A DNA stretch of 64,000 nucleotides from Isoetes taiwanensis (taxonomy: Eukaryota > Streptophyta > Lycopodiopsida > Isoetales > Isoetaceae): contig JAJEKV010000049.1 in assembly GCA_021234155.1 (NCBI GenBank), forward strand, positions 3,003,487 to 3,067,486, given 5' to 3'. Of the stretch, positions 22,886 to 34,500 are shown in pieces. Made by a program: the position numbers and the translations under genes. The stretch's first letter is position 1. Each line of letters opens with the position of its first letter. Under the pieces are notes generated by a model. It was given only the letters and a program-made list of their open reading frames with translations. It was not told where the DNA came from and ran no database searches.

Positions 22886-23511
22886 TCAAAAGCCTTTTGA
22901 CATTGATCTGTCCAAATGTATTTCTTTTGAGAACTGCTCAGTTAACGGGGTCGCCACTTCTGAAATCTTTGCACCGAACTTCTTATAGTAATTTATTTTT
23001 CCCAAAAATCTTCTCAAATGTGTGATGTTTGCAGGTGGAGGCATGTCTAGTATCGCTTTAATTTTACTTGGATCCGTCATTAAGCCATCCTTACAAACTA
23101 CATGACCTAAAAGCATGCCATGTGTGACCAGGAAGACACATTTCTCCGGGTTTAAAGACACTCCATATTGTCGACATCGTTTGAAGCACCGTTATAATTT
23201 AGCAACGTGGTCATCCATGGTACTGAAGACTGTAAAACCATCTAAGAAGATCTCCATGAAATCTCCAATGAAACTTTTAAAGACTTGAAGCATTACTCGT
23301 TGGAAAAGGAATGGAGCATTAGTTAGCCCAAAGGGCATAACTTTATAGGCATAAGTACCAAATTGCGTGATAAAAGTCATTTTTAATTGGTCATCAGGGT
23401 GAATTTTAATTTGATTGTACCCTGAAAAACCGTCCATAAATAAGTAACATTGGTGACCTGCAACATTTTCTAAAACTTGATCTGTAAAAGGCAACGGAAA
23501 ATGGTCTCTTT
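22886..23511 (-). pseudogene. Gypsy reverse transcriptase, 5'-truncated
   Basis: The frame starts inside the conserved DHFPLPF block and continues with MDGFSGYNQI (first catalytic Asp) and VMPFGLTNAPFLFQR. Where gypsy RTs have YxDD, this copy reads FLDG, so the second catalytic Asp is lost. A frame break near 23170 leads into the thumb region with CVFLVTHGMLLGHVV and RRFLGKINYYKKF. The missing N-terminus, the frame break and FLDG together mean it cannot be active. Confidence 0.85.
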
Positions 23512-24060
23512 CACAACAGGAGAAAGGTTATTTAGCGACGTCTATAGCGACGTCTAGGTCACGTCTATGCGACGTCTGACGACGTGACACAGACGTGACA
23601 CAGACGTCGCTGGAGACACGTCGCATGCGACGTGCGTCGCATGCGACGTCGGCAGACGTGACACAGACGTGACACAGACGTCGCATGCGACGTGACGTGG
23701 AATATACACGTGGAATATACACGTAAAATATCAAAAAAAAATCCACGTGTGCCGTAAAAGCCACGTGTATACGTCGCATGCGACGTAACGCGTGGAATAT
23801 ACACGTGGAATATCAAAAAAATCCACGTGTGCCGTAAAAGCCACGTGTATACGTCGCATGCGATGTGACACGTGGAATATACATGTGGAATATACACGTG
23901 GAATATCAAAAAAAATCCACGTGTGCCGTAAAAGCCACGTGTATACGTCGCATGCGACGTCACGCAAAAAAATTATGAAAATCCACGTGTAATTAGAAAA
24001 GCCACGTGGCAATAAAAAAGCCACGTGGATACGTCGCATGCGACGTGCAGGAAAAAAAAT
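23512..24060. repeat. CACTA-like left end with palindromic subterminal repeats
   Basis: Starts CACAACAGGAGAAAGG where gypsy RT homology stops, then TTTAGCGACGTCTATAGCGACG and a dense cluster of GCGACGT words. From 23690 a ~100-bp unit repeats three to four times. It contains CACGTGGAATATACACGTGG-like G-box words, CCACGTGTGCCGTAAAAGCC and the 16-bp palindrome ACGTCGCATGCGACGT. Such arrays normally bind the element's own transposition protein. ORFs over this stretch are artefacts. Confidence 0.75.
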
Positions 24061-24139
24061 AAAAAAAAAATAAAAAAAATAAAAAAAATAAAAAAATATT
24101 TGACTTAGATAATTATTACAATATGATGTACAAGGAGCA

Positions 24140-24328
24140 AAAGGGCATTTATATTTTTATATTTATATTTTTAAATAATCACAAAAGTATTTTTATATTT
24201 ATATTTTTAAATAATCACAAAAGTATTTTTATATTTATATTTTTAAATAATCACAAAAGTATTTTTATATTTATATTTTTAAATAATCACAAAAGTGAAT
24301 TGTATTTATATTTTTAAATAATCACAAA
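24140..24328. repeat. 36-bp tandem repeat
   Basis: About five head-to-tail copies of an AT-rich unit ending AAATAATCACAAAAGT, nearly identical to one another. It lies just inside the subterminal repeats of the CACTA-like unit. No coding role. Confidence 0.95.
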
Positions 24329-25115
24329 AGACTCGTTAAGGGGAGTATCCACCCTTTTAGCCTAGAGATAATCTCTGTCAGATTCAGTGGAGTAGTCATC
24401 CGATTCGGGGTTGCGATTGGATGGCCCTCCACCATAGTTTGCAGATCCCTCGCCGACCCCGCGCCCCATGTCCTCGTCTAGGGCTTGATTCTGCCTCCTA
24501 TAAAAACCAAAAGAATATGGCATTAATGTAGTTCATAGAGTTATAATAATTTTCTACAACGCACCCCCGCATTCCCGTGATGTGGGACAGTTCCCTCTTC
24601 GTATAACTGTTGATACAGATAAACAGCTCCACGCCCGCGGGCTATTTTTCGTCTTTGCTTGCTAGGGGAAACCCGTATAGCCAGGTCTATGACAATATAA
24701 CGAGTATTAGCTAATGACATTTAAAGTTCTTATTAAAATTAATGTGAACTAATATAGCTCTTACGAATCTATGGTGAAACCCTTTCCGACCGCTGGAGCC
24801 CAAATGAGACGGCTTTCATTCACTTTTAGTTGCTTTGTCGGGTCCGAGCTCTATGTTTCTGTTCTGGATCCTTTGCACGTTCGAATGCAATCTGATTGCA
24901 AGGCACACAACATTATCACAAGTTAAAGTGAACGAATGGCAAAAAAAATAAGAAATACCTTGATATCTTCCTTGTGGAGATTAAGTGGTTTAGGGACTTT
25001 TGACCAATCGCCTCCAACTTTTTCGCAAGTCGTCTTCAGTTCCTTGACCACTCTTTGCCTTTGACATAAATCGATAGATCAACGCAATATTAAAATAATA
25101 AAAACAAGACTATGA

Positions 25116-26682
25116 CTAGGTCATGTACCTCCTTTTTCGTAGAAGCTCGCCCATCATCGAAGTGAGCTTCTTCCAGTTAAACTTCTTTGCTTTTTCTATC
25201 TCTGGGAAACTCTGTTTCATTTTATTTTTTATGCTCTCTATTTCGCGTTGGTCATAAGCGCCAGGCCACTCCCCTATACCGCGGGGAGGCCATAAACGAG
25301 AGATATTATTTGAGACCGCGTCCCTCAGTGTAGTATAAAAGACACTTCCCTCATCATCCTTCTTAGGAAGAGCGTCCCTGAAGCATAAATGGTGGGTATA
25401 TAAAAGCGTGTTTATGTCTACCGTCAATATACATATCCCGTCCCGATAGAAAACTTTTGAGCACTTTACAATGTATTCTAAGTGAAGAGAATGAACAAAA
25501 CAACAAATTTAGATGACAAAGTACTAATATTTAAGGTTGATATCTTAAATAATATGTTCACATAACTTACATCAAAAAATTATTATTAATATGATAGTCG
25601 GGTATATTCGGAACCAACTTACGTGTCTAAAACAAAGCAAAATGGACGCTCTTCTTCAGTGACGCGAAGTCGTCGGGATCCGGACCTCTCCAAGTCAGGC
25701 GATTCACGATGTTCTTGGGATCCCGAACCCTGTGATGATCGTCGCGATCTTGAACGTTGTGAGTCCGTTGCTCCTCTACTTCTTGACCTGGGAAGTAATG
25801 AGAGAATGAGCATCTTTAACATGCTGCAACCAAAGAAATGTTTGGTACGTAGTGGATATATATTTACCTGTTGAAATCTCCCTCCAAGTTCCTTGCACCA
25901 GAAAAATATGTTCCCATCTTGCCTAGAACGGGAGTCCATACTACGTCTACCGATCTCGATATTCTCGCGAGAATGTGGAGGCCGATAATCAACACTATGT
26001 CGATGGGGAATAGGAGCGGGAGGCTGCCTAACTGGCGTTGGTGTCAAAGAGGCAAAATATGCTGCAATTTGGTCTCTCTCAGCGGGAGACATGTTTGCGA
26101 GGAAGGCGGGGAGCGGCGGAGGAGCTGCAGAAGCACAAATATCATGCAAAAAACAATTCAATTATTTATTATTTTTATAAAAGCTATCTTAATACCCAAA
26201 CCTGCTGGTGTAGTAATAGGTGGAGGTTGGCTGCTTCGAACATCAGCACGATTGCCCCTACCTCGTGGAGTCCTCCTCCTATTTTCTCTAAACTCTTCCC
26301 TTTCCTCTACACAACAAATTAAAACTCCATGCATAAACTTACATACCTAATTAGAGGGTAAAGCGTATAAAAACTATATAAATACTTACGTTCGTCTTCG
26401 TCATTCTCCGTACGATTGCGATTACCTTTATTCATCGCCGAGAAAAATAGCACACCTAGATCAAAAGAAATTATGAGAGAAACATTTGATAACCATGAAT
26501 GATATGGTTGCAATAATAGAATGATACTTACAAACCATACAGATGATAAATAGTATTTTCATGGTTCGAAATGTGCTACCAATGAGCCCCGGCAGACTTA
26601 CTGCAGTCTTGACCGTCTTGACCGGGGGCGGAGGGGGAGACGCATAATGCCATGAATATTGCATCAGCAGAAAGAGGGCCAC
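25116..26682 (-). pseudogene. CACTA-unit accessory protein blocks (SR-rich)
   Basis: Minus-strand blocks possibly separated by introns. 26161-25619 has a conserved-looking helix PAFLANMSPAERDQIAAYFA, a Pro-rich linker, then SRSRSRGATDSQRSRSRRSS-type Ser/Arg repeats. 25427-25116 has AVSNNISRLWPPRGIGEWPG and a charged helical stretch with KFNWKKLTSMMGELLRKRR. The MSPAERDQIAAYF helix resembles HLTPEQFHEIQMYF at 41018-41212, suggesting a shared CACTA accessory domain. It follows the kinase-like gene on the same strand. Function is unknown; a transposition accessory or DNA-binding role is inference. Confidence 0.45.
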
Positions 26683-26859
26683 AATGAGGAAGACTGCTAA
26701 GAATTGAGCCTATATATATTAATTTGAACAGAAAAGCTTTGAACAAGTGTCTTTGAATAAATACCTAAATTTATATTCTTATCTTCTTATTTATATTAGA
26801 AAAGTATCTCGTATATATGTATGGGGTGCATATCGAACTCTAGGTTGCCATATTATCAG

Positions 26860-27125
26860 GCCATGTATCATGTCATACACCGAACCCTAAATTATCCCAC
26901 GTGGCATTTTTAGTGCCACATCATGAAACCCTACACTGCGTGTGGCACATCATTAAACCCTAGGTTGTGTCACGTGGCGACTTCGTATTGCCATATCATA
27001 GTAAGTGCCATGTCATCAAACCCTAGCTTGCGTGTGCCACATCATCAAACCCTAGATTGTGCCACATGGCATTTACAATCTAGGGTTTGATGATGTAGCA
27101 CACAAAACCTAGGGTTTGACGTCTG
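26860..27125. repeat. Tandem/inverted AAACCCTAG repeats
   Basis: Repeats of about 50 bp made of CACATCATCAAACCCTAG plus TTGTGCCACGTGGCA words, in both orientations near 27060-27110. The AAACCCTA core resembles plant telomere-box (telo-box) sequence, but copies are spaced rather than head-to-tail, so it is not telomeric DNA. Confidence 0.7.
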
Positions 27126-27279
27126 TAGCGACACTTTATCTACAAGTTATGATTAATAATTTATTTACCATTAATAATAATTTTTTTGATTAATAAATTA
27201 CTTTTTTCATTAGTAATTTTGAATAAAAAACATTTATTTGTTGCAACAAGCCTCAAATAGGAAGACAAAATTATATTAA

Positions 27280-28800
27280 TCACTTCTTGCAAGCATTTAA
27301 CAGTAGCTTAGCCATCTCAAGTGGATCACCACACTTCATATGTCGTCTCTCTCTCACAACTATATCAGAAGAAAGCCCTGCTGTTTTGAACACATCGATG
27401 ACGCGAGCAATAGATGGGCGATCCATGTGCACCAGCTCTCTATCCATCATCATTTGAACCTTCATATGTTGGATGATGTCCAATGTGCTAGAGTATCGGT
27501 CAGTTGGGTATATCTCAACACACAACCCCATAAGCCGCATTGCCTGGACAAAATCAAGGAGCATCTCGTAAATGTAGCCCAGGGAATATATGTCAGATAT
27601 CTCATGCCCCCATGATGCTTGGTCATCTGATGATGATGTAAAAACTCTCTTCTCCCACCAAGGATATCGCACCGTTCCATCTTATAGTGTATAACGGCTC
27701 TTCAATTTTGGCATTCGCTCCTTGCAAAAAAAATGGAGGGCCGTGTCCCAATCACCAATAGCCACCCACACATTTGTAAGGGAGTCATCAAAATGGAGTT
27801 TGACCCTTTTGCAATTGAGCTTTGTGTGTGTCCAACCTGGAGCGTGGATGGCATAGACTCCTTCTGCAAGAGCGAGAGCTATTTCTGGGACGTACTTACA
27901 CGAGTCTCATTTTGGCTTTCCACTCCGCACTTATCTTCATATCAGCCCTTCTTGGAGCACTATGCATTGGATTTGACCATCTCCTATAAGAAGAGAATTG
28001 GCTCGGAAGATGGTCAAGTAATTCTGCAAAGGTTCCTCCATTCATGAATGGCAAGACTACCATTGGTCCCTGTGGCTCACTCCACAAAAGACCTCAGGGG
28101 CAAGTCCAAGGGGTGGGCCAATCTTTGGACTTGGGCTCTTGAAACGGATATACTTGTCGACCAACAACCATGATGCAGCTCTATCTTGGCCTCTCCACAC
28201 AATGCCAGTATAATAGTCATCTTGATTAAAGTACAGGGTTCCCAAGATCTGGATTTGGTATATCTGGCAGTCTTGTTTACTATCAATGCACTTTACAACT
28301 CCAACAGCATCCACAGGAATGCTGTCAATAATTGCAACACATTTATCATGAGAATGTAATGATAATCTAGCCCCTGCACCAATAGAGCTCCCACCATGGA
28401 TAAGACTATCTAACTCCTTCACCTGTTCATCTTTGAGACCTCATCGGCCATCTTGTGATCTTTTGCGTCGGACCTTTGCACTTCGCCACGAATTAGCCCA
28501 TCGTCCCCGTGTATGCCTCGGCATAGGGGCTCATAAGTGGCACTTTATACTTAAGTAGCATCCTCAATTACGCTCGGGATTGCAAACCCAAGACTTTAAG
28601 TTCTTTCTCATCATATCTTCCAACTCGGACTCATGCTCGCCACCTCCCACATAATTCGACCGACATTCTTTCTCAACCGATGCTACAAAAACAGTTAATT
28701 CGATCATCGGTTGCATATGTCGCTCAGGTGGCCTGTCTTATATTTTGATTGATGAGGATGCGCCTAATTTCACTAAGCATCTCTCGTCCTTCGAGGCCAT
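27280..28800 (-). pseudogene. CACTA-borne protein-kinase-like gene, copy 1
   Basis: Reading from MASKDERCLVKLG near 28800, it aligns along its length with the plus-strand gene at 61776 and keeps the same order of blocks. N-terminal helical region. Linker GGSSIGAGA. N-lobe-like strands ending GIVWRGQDRAASW. A hinge-like stretch GPMVVLPFMNGGTFAELLDH. An alpha-E-like IALALAEG. Catalytic-loop position THTKLNCKRVKLHFDD. DFG position NVWVAIGDWD. An activation-segment end with YPWWEKRVF. DIYSLGYIYEML, equal to kinase subdomain IX (DVYSxGxxxxEL). A final block with DRPSIARVIDVFKTAG. The HRD Asp and the DFG motif are absent, so it would be a pseudokinase. Several frame breaks and stops disrupt this copy. 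Confidence 0.65.
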
Positions 28801-29016
28801 TTTTATGCCTACAAACAAAACAAAATAATGAATACAAAAGCCAAGCATGCACAAAGTAAATGCAACATAATACGACAATATCAAACATGTATGCGCATCC
28901 ATATAATCATTACTTATAACACGCCCTATGGCGACTAATACCTTATCCGATCCCTCCCCCCCCCCCAAAGCAAGAAAAAAGAAGAAGAAACAAGAAAAAC
29001 TAAATAGGTTAGATTA

Positions 29017-29456
29017 GGGTATTCAGACCCACGGTCAATTTACATTCGTATTACTAGTTAATTAGTTAGCAGATAGTCCCGAAATTTAGTTAACTTTTTT
29101 AACCAAAAACACTACCTAAACTTATCTTCGCACCTTGTTCGGATTAGTTAGCAAAATTAACTAAAAATTAACTAAATTAGAAATTAGCACTATAGAGGTC
29201 ACTTTAAGTTTAGTTAATTGTGCTTATAATTTTTTATGCCTTTGGCTAACTTAACTAGACATGTTCGAAATAATTTAGTTAATTAGTTAAGTTATTTTTT
29301 TTACCAAAGCTTTTAGTGCGAATTAGTATTACATTAAGTTAGCCTAACCTATTTTTTTTAACTAGCACTGGTGTGAAGGGAATCATTCAGTTACTGTTAA
29401 CTTAACTTCACGATAAAATAACTTAACTAAACTTGACCATGGGTGCGAATAGACCC
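29017..29456. mobile_element. Tourist-like (PIF/Harbinger) MITE
   Basis: A 440-bp AT-rich element with inverted ends GGGTATTCAGACCCACGGTC and (minus strand) GGGTCTATTCGCACCCATGG, flanked by TTA at 29014-29016 and 29457-29459. The TTA target duplication is the hallmark of Tourist/PIF-Harbinger. The interior is full of TTAGTTAA / TTAACTAA words. It is nested inside the CACTA-like unit between its hairpin array and its kinase-like gene. Confidence 0.85.
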
Positions 29457-29558
29457 TTACTCGGATCAAAAGCTAGATTTGGCTAGATAATAGAGGAGGC
29501 TTTGGACTGATGGAATAAGCTAGATAGACTAGATTAGATCGGCTGGATTAGGCTAGAG

Positions 29559-30137
29559 TATGATTAGGACCCGAACACGTGGTCCTCCCCACTCATGGTG
29601 GAGCCGACTATGCCCTTTCCCGAGCCACCTCTACCTAAAAACAAAAATAAGAAATGTGGGACTAGGGCCCGAACATCTGGTCCCCTCCACTCATGGTATA
29701 GCCGACCATGTCCTTGCCCTAGCTACCTCTAGCTAAAACTGACAATAAACGTGAACTAAGGCCCAAACACCTGGTCCTCCCCACTCGCGGTGGAGCCGAC
29801 CATGTCCTTGCCGTAGCCACATCTACCTAAGAATGAGAAGAAAAGTGGACTTGGACTCAGACACCTAGTCCTCTCCACGCAAGGTGGAGCCGACCGTGCC
29901 CTTGAACGAGCCACTACAATTTTATTTTAAACCTAAAAAATAACAAGTGGAATTGGAAGTGGACTTGAACCCGGGTACGTGGTCCTCTCCACTCTAGGTG
30001 GAGCCGAATCGTGCCCTTTGAACAAGCCACTCATTAACCTAGGGAAACATTTATGATTGTAGTGAAAGTGGACTTGAACCCGGTACATGGTCCTCCCACT
30101 CTAGGTGGAGCCGACCAGTGCCCTTGAACAAGCCACT
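29559..30137 (-). repeat. Leader hairpin array, six copies
   Basis: Six diverged copies, spaced 90-110 bp, of a ~65-nt motif read on the minus strand: AAGGGCAnnGTCGG, a stem CTCCAC-nnnnn-GTGGAG, then GACCAnGTnnnCGGGTnCAAGTCCAC. Approximate spans: 29567-29632, 29667-29728, 29759-29820, 29845-29915, 29959-30030, 30067-30137. Loops vary (CATGA, CTTGC, CTAGA) while the stem pairs stay matched in most copies. The array is 5' of the kinase-like gene. The same motif lies upstream of the first genes at 45.6 and 61.8 kb. It could be a transcribed structured leader or a DNA cruciform. Confidence 0.8.
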
Positions 30138-30289
30138 CCATCAATTTTTTAACCTACTTAAAACTATAAAAATAAAATGCAAGTGCGATCAACTACTTAC
30201 CAAAAGAAGGACGCTGCGGTAGTAGAAGATCCCGTCGAGTCCAAATCAGAATAGAAAGCCGCAAATGTAACAAAGCATTAGAAGAATAA

Positions 30290-31175
30290 GAACAAAGAAG
30301 AAAAAAAAAATCGAAGAAGAAAGAAAGGAAAAAAAAGGGGGGGATAGAAAACAAGAGATAGAAATAAAACAAGAGAAAGAAATAAGAGAATAGAAGGGAA
30401 GAAATAAGGATAGAATAGAGAAGAAATAAGAGAAGAAACAAGAAAGAATGAAGAAAAATAAGAGGAAATAAGAGAAAGGAAGGGAATAGAATGGAAGGAA
30501 GAAATAAGGGAAGGGAAAGAAAAGGATCGAATGGAAAGTGAGGAAGAAATGTGAAGAATAAGAAACAAATGAAGAATGAAGAAATGAAATTAAAAAGAAT
30601 GAAGAATAAGAAATGAAAAAAATGAAGAATAAGGAAGGGAAGAGAAGAAAGAAATGAGGGAAGGGAGGGGAAAGAATGAGGAATGAGAAAGCATGAGAAA
30701 GAATGGAAATGAGAAAGAAATGAGAAAGCATGAGAATGAAATGAGAAAGAAATGAGAAAGAAATGAGAAAGCAAGAAATGAGAAAGAATGAGGAAGAATG
30801 AGAAAGAATGAGGAGTAAAGAATGAGAAAGCATGAGGAAGAAAGAAATGAGAAAGAATGAGGAAGAAAGAATGAGAAAGATGAGGAAGAAATGAGGAAAG
30901 AAGAAATATGGGAAGAAAGAATGAGGAAAGAATGAAGCATGGAAGAAGGAGGAAGAAATGAAGCATGAGGAAGAATGAGGAAGAAATGAAGCATGAGGAA
31001 GAAATGAGGAGGAAGAAATGAAGCATGAGGAAGAAAGAAGGAGGAAGAAATGAAGCATGAGGAAGAATGAGGAGGAAGAAATGAAGCATGAGGAAGAAGA
31101 AAGGAGGAAGAATGGGAAGAAAAAAAATCAAGAACAAAGAAGAAGAGGAAGGAAAGGAAACCAAAAAAAGAGGAA
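30290..31175. repeat. Long polypurine tract
   Basis: About 0.9 kb of nearly pure A/G on the plus strand, irregular at first, then repeating GAGGAAGAAATGAAGCATGA-like units from about 30930. It gives long Phe/Leu/Ser/His ORFs in all minus frames, which are artefacts. It sits at the 5' side of the hairpin array. A shorter pyrimidine-rich stretch precedes the hairpins at 60420-60760. Confidence 0.9.
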
Positions 31176-31359
31176 GGTTGGGCATGCACCATTCAATCCA
31201 AAAAACCTATTCAATCTAAAAAATATGATATACTAACCTTAGAATAGTTGCTTGCAGGTCGATCAGGGTACTAGCGCCGCGGATCGCCCAAGAACCTCGA
31301 AGAAGTAGGGGAAAAAGAAGTTAGGGAAAAGCCGGCCGCCCGCGGGTTCAAAAAATGAT

Positions 31360-31530
31360 AGAGCGTCGCATGCGACGTTATTTCAAATCCGTATACATAC
31401 GGTTCTACGTCGCATGCGATGTCCCCGCGACGTATTTTGTTATAGCGACGTTATGGACTTTATATTTTTTTTTGGCATCTTTTTTTAATGTGATGTTCAT
31501 TAAAGTTTGTCCTAGGCTTATTTGAACAGT
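31360..31530. repeat. CACTA-like subterminal cluster
   Basis: Carries CGTCGCATGCGACG, a second near-copy, and GTTATAGCGACGTTATGG, then an AT-rich stretch and GTTTGTCCTAGGCTTATTTG. The same succession (TATAGCGACGT, AT-rich, GTTTGAGCCTAGG-like) occurs at 38990-39155, 40405-40640 and 40690-40830. It probably belongs to the unit starting at 23512, but an exact right end cannot be fixed. Confidence 0.6.
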
Positions 31531-34500
31531 CCTGAGGCATGCATGCAGTCAATCACATTCCGGGTTCTATTACTACCAGCGAAAATTTTAGTGGCCTAAA
31601 TATATCTACCAGAACATGAAGTTGGTTTTCTGAAATATCGTCATGAAAAGAACAATTATTTGTATGAGCGAAGTCGAATCGCTGCTTTCTCGGGGGCGGT
31701 CGCCCTAGGGACGCTTCAGCGGTTTGATGTGTTCTCCCGACCGATCTTGGATTTTTTTGGTCCCCGCTCGAGCTGGATCCTTGAACGGAGGATTCAACGG
31801 GATAGATAGGGGAACCGAGAAGCCGGAGGGTGTTCATTAGCATACAGTCCCCCCAGATGGCGGTGCCAGGACAGGCTGCCTCGAGAACTTTTTTGGGGTC
31901 CGTCTCCTGGGGACGGGACTCTCCCCTCTAGTGAGGTGGCCGTTCAAAGTCCTCACCTTGTTTGACTTGGGGAAGGGTGCCAGTCATGCTTGCCCAACAA
32001 CGGGCTGCCCGGACCGTTCTAACCCCAATGGGTGATGACCCTAGAAGCCAGCTGACCAAAAACCATAATTTAATTCCATGCCATGCATTAACTACGAATT
32101 TATGAACCATAAATGCAATAAAATGCATAACTAAAAGAGTGTGCATCAAAAAAGGCGAGTCTTTGACCGGGGGCAACAAGGCAAGGTGGGACACATTAAA
32201 AAAATTTCCACTTGGAAACTATGAAGCAATCTTTCATCAAGGTACAATTGTTTCTGAGAAACAAAACCAGTTCATTACAAGTTAGTTATGCCATCCATGT
32301 CAAATAGCTTTAGGGAGCAGTCCATTGAACAGGGGCATTCTCTCTATCCATACCTTTGATCTTTGAAACACAACCATCATCACAAGCCAATGGACTCAGA
32401 ACGTCGACATTGCCCTGGAGACCAAGTTCCGTGGCCAGAAGACCACCCGACCTCCTCAGATTCTTCACAGCCTACACCGACTTCATAGTCCAGGCCCTAG
32501 TACGTTAGGATTTTATTGTGAGATGTCACGTCAGCAAAAAATCAGAATTTATTTTCGTACAATGCATTAATTGCGAATTTATGAATGTCTTGCCACTGCA
32601 AAAGCGCCCCCCGACTTCTACTTGCCACATCGGGAGGAGGACAGGCCCAAACTCCGCTCCGTCAGTTCCCCTTGCTCCATATTCTCGGCTGCAGCTTCTC
32701 GGCCAGGTCCCAAGTGCAACAGACCAAGTCTCGGCCCCCAAAACGCAAACCCTTCTAGAACCTGGCAACCCACATGGTTTACGTTTTGGAGGCCCTCTCC
32801 TTGTCGGTTCGGTAGGGACCTTGCGCGACTTGACATGGAGTGGGGGTGTTGGCTTGAGCCGGACCCTAAAATCCCCCCGGAAGCTGCTTGCCCCGAATTT
32901 CCTCTCCCTAAGGCCCTGGGAACGGACGGACGACCTCCCCTCTCCGGAACCACGATTTGGCTCTGCCAATGGACTCAGAACATCGACATTGCCCTAGGGA
33001 CCAAGTTCTGTGGCCAGAAGACCAAAACTCGGCCCCAAAGCGCCAAACCCTTCTAGAACGACAACTCCGCGGGGTTTTTACGTTTGGGAGGCCAAACTCC
33101 ATTCCTTTGCGCTAACCCTTGGCGGGACCTTGCGCCGTGACTTGGCGTGGAGTGGAGGTGTTGGCCTTGAACGGACCCTAAAATCCCCGGCTGCTTGCCC
33201 CGAATTTCCTCTCCCTAAGGCCACAGGGGCCGGACCAGGCGACCTCCCCTCTCCGGAACCCTGATTTGGCTCTGCCAATGGACTCGAAACGTCGACATTG
33301 CCCTAGGGACCAAGTTCTGTGGCCAGAAGACCAAAACCTTCGGCCCCCAAAACAAAAACCCTTCTAAAACACGGCAACTCACGGGGTTTACGTTTGAGGC
33401 CCTCTCCTTGTCGATTTGGCGGGACCTTGGCGCGCGTGTCTTGGCGTGGAGTGGGGTGTTGGCCTTGAGCGGGGACCCTAAAATCCCCCTAGCCGCTTGC
33501 CCCGAATTGAGTTCATTACAAGTTAATTATGCCATCCATGTCAAATAGCTTTAGGGAGCGGTCCGTTGAACAAGGGCATTCTCTCTATCCATATGCCTTG
33601 ATACTTGAAACACAACCATCATCACAAGCAACCAAATCTAAACCCCCTCCCCCAACCCGCAAAGAGTCTTTTTGCTTTTCCTGTAATCATTTATCTTCAT
33701 TCTAGTAGTTATGATGCTTTTCTCAGAATCATTTATCTTCATTCTAATAGTTATGATGCTTATATTCTCAATGCAATCTTAGACCAAGTATAACGTCCCA
33801 AACAAAGGTCAACCCCAAGTACAACGATCCCACAAAACTCCATTCCTTTGACCTTAGCTAACCCTTTGACCTAGACCTTCTCCTAAAAATTCAAAATTGG
33901 GCTATGTGTCTTTGAGATGAATTAGGAATCCACCGGCAAAAATCAGAATTTATTTTCGTACAATGCATTAATTACGAATTTATGAATGTCTTGCCACTAC
34001 AAAAGTGCCCCCCGAATTCTACTTGCCACATCGGGAGGAGGACAGGCCCAAACTCCGCTCCGTCAGTTCCCCTTGCTCCGTATTCTCGGCTGCAGCTTCT
34101 GGGCCAGGTCCCAAGTGCAACAGACCAAGTCTCGGCCCCCAAAACGCAAACCCTTCTAGAACCTGGCAACCCACAGGGTTTATGTTTTGGAGGCCCTCTC
34201 CTTGTCGTCATTCGGACCGACCTTGCTCGCGTGACTTGGCGTGGAGTGGGGGTGTTGACGCCAGAGCACGGACCCCAAAATCCCCCCGGAAGCTGCTTGC
34301 CCCGAATTTCCTCTCCCCAAGGCCCTGGGGACGGACGGGCGACCTCCCCTCTCCGGAATCGTGATTTGGCTCTGCCAATGGACTCAAAACGTCGACATTG
34401 CCCTGGGGAGCAAGTTCCGTGGCCAGAAGACCACCCGACCTCCAAGAAGCGCCAAAGTAGCTCACTTCCATCACACTCGTAGTCAATTGGCCTAGGATGT

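Larger units (their letters stand above)
17461..23511 (-). mobile_element. Ty3/gypsy LTR-retrotransposon body, degenerate
   Basis: Reading leftward on the minus strand, the order is RT, RNase H, integrase, then further ORFs, which is the Ty3/gypsy order. No chromodomain is seen. The integrase C-terminus and the absence of a chromodomain are more like the Tat/Athila group, but this is a judgement from motifs. The 5' part (gag, protease, start of RT) is missing because a CACTA-like element begins exactly where RT homology stops (23512). A hAT element splits the integrase. LTRs were not located. Confidence 0.8.

Noticed and set aside
23528-24039. Overlapping ORFs with repeated HVAFTAHVDFF-like segments
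   Set aside because: Translations of the palindromic subterminal repeat; similar open frames appear on both strands.
23690-24045. CRISPR-like appearance (palindromic repeat with spacers)
   Set aside because: Eukaryotic context, and the spacers are also repeated, so it is a tandem subterminal array.
30193-31185. 330-aa and 270-aa Phe/Leu/Ser-rich ORFs on the minus strand
   Set aside because: Open in all three frames over a polypurine tract; low complexity with no domain. Artefact of composition.
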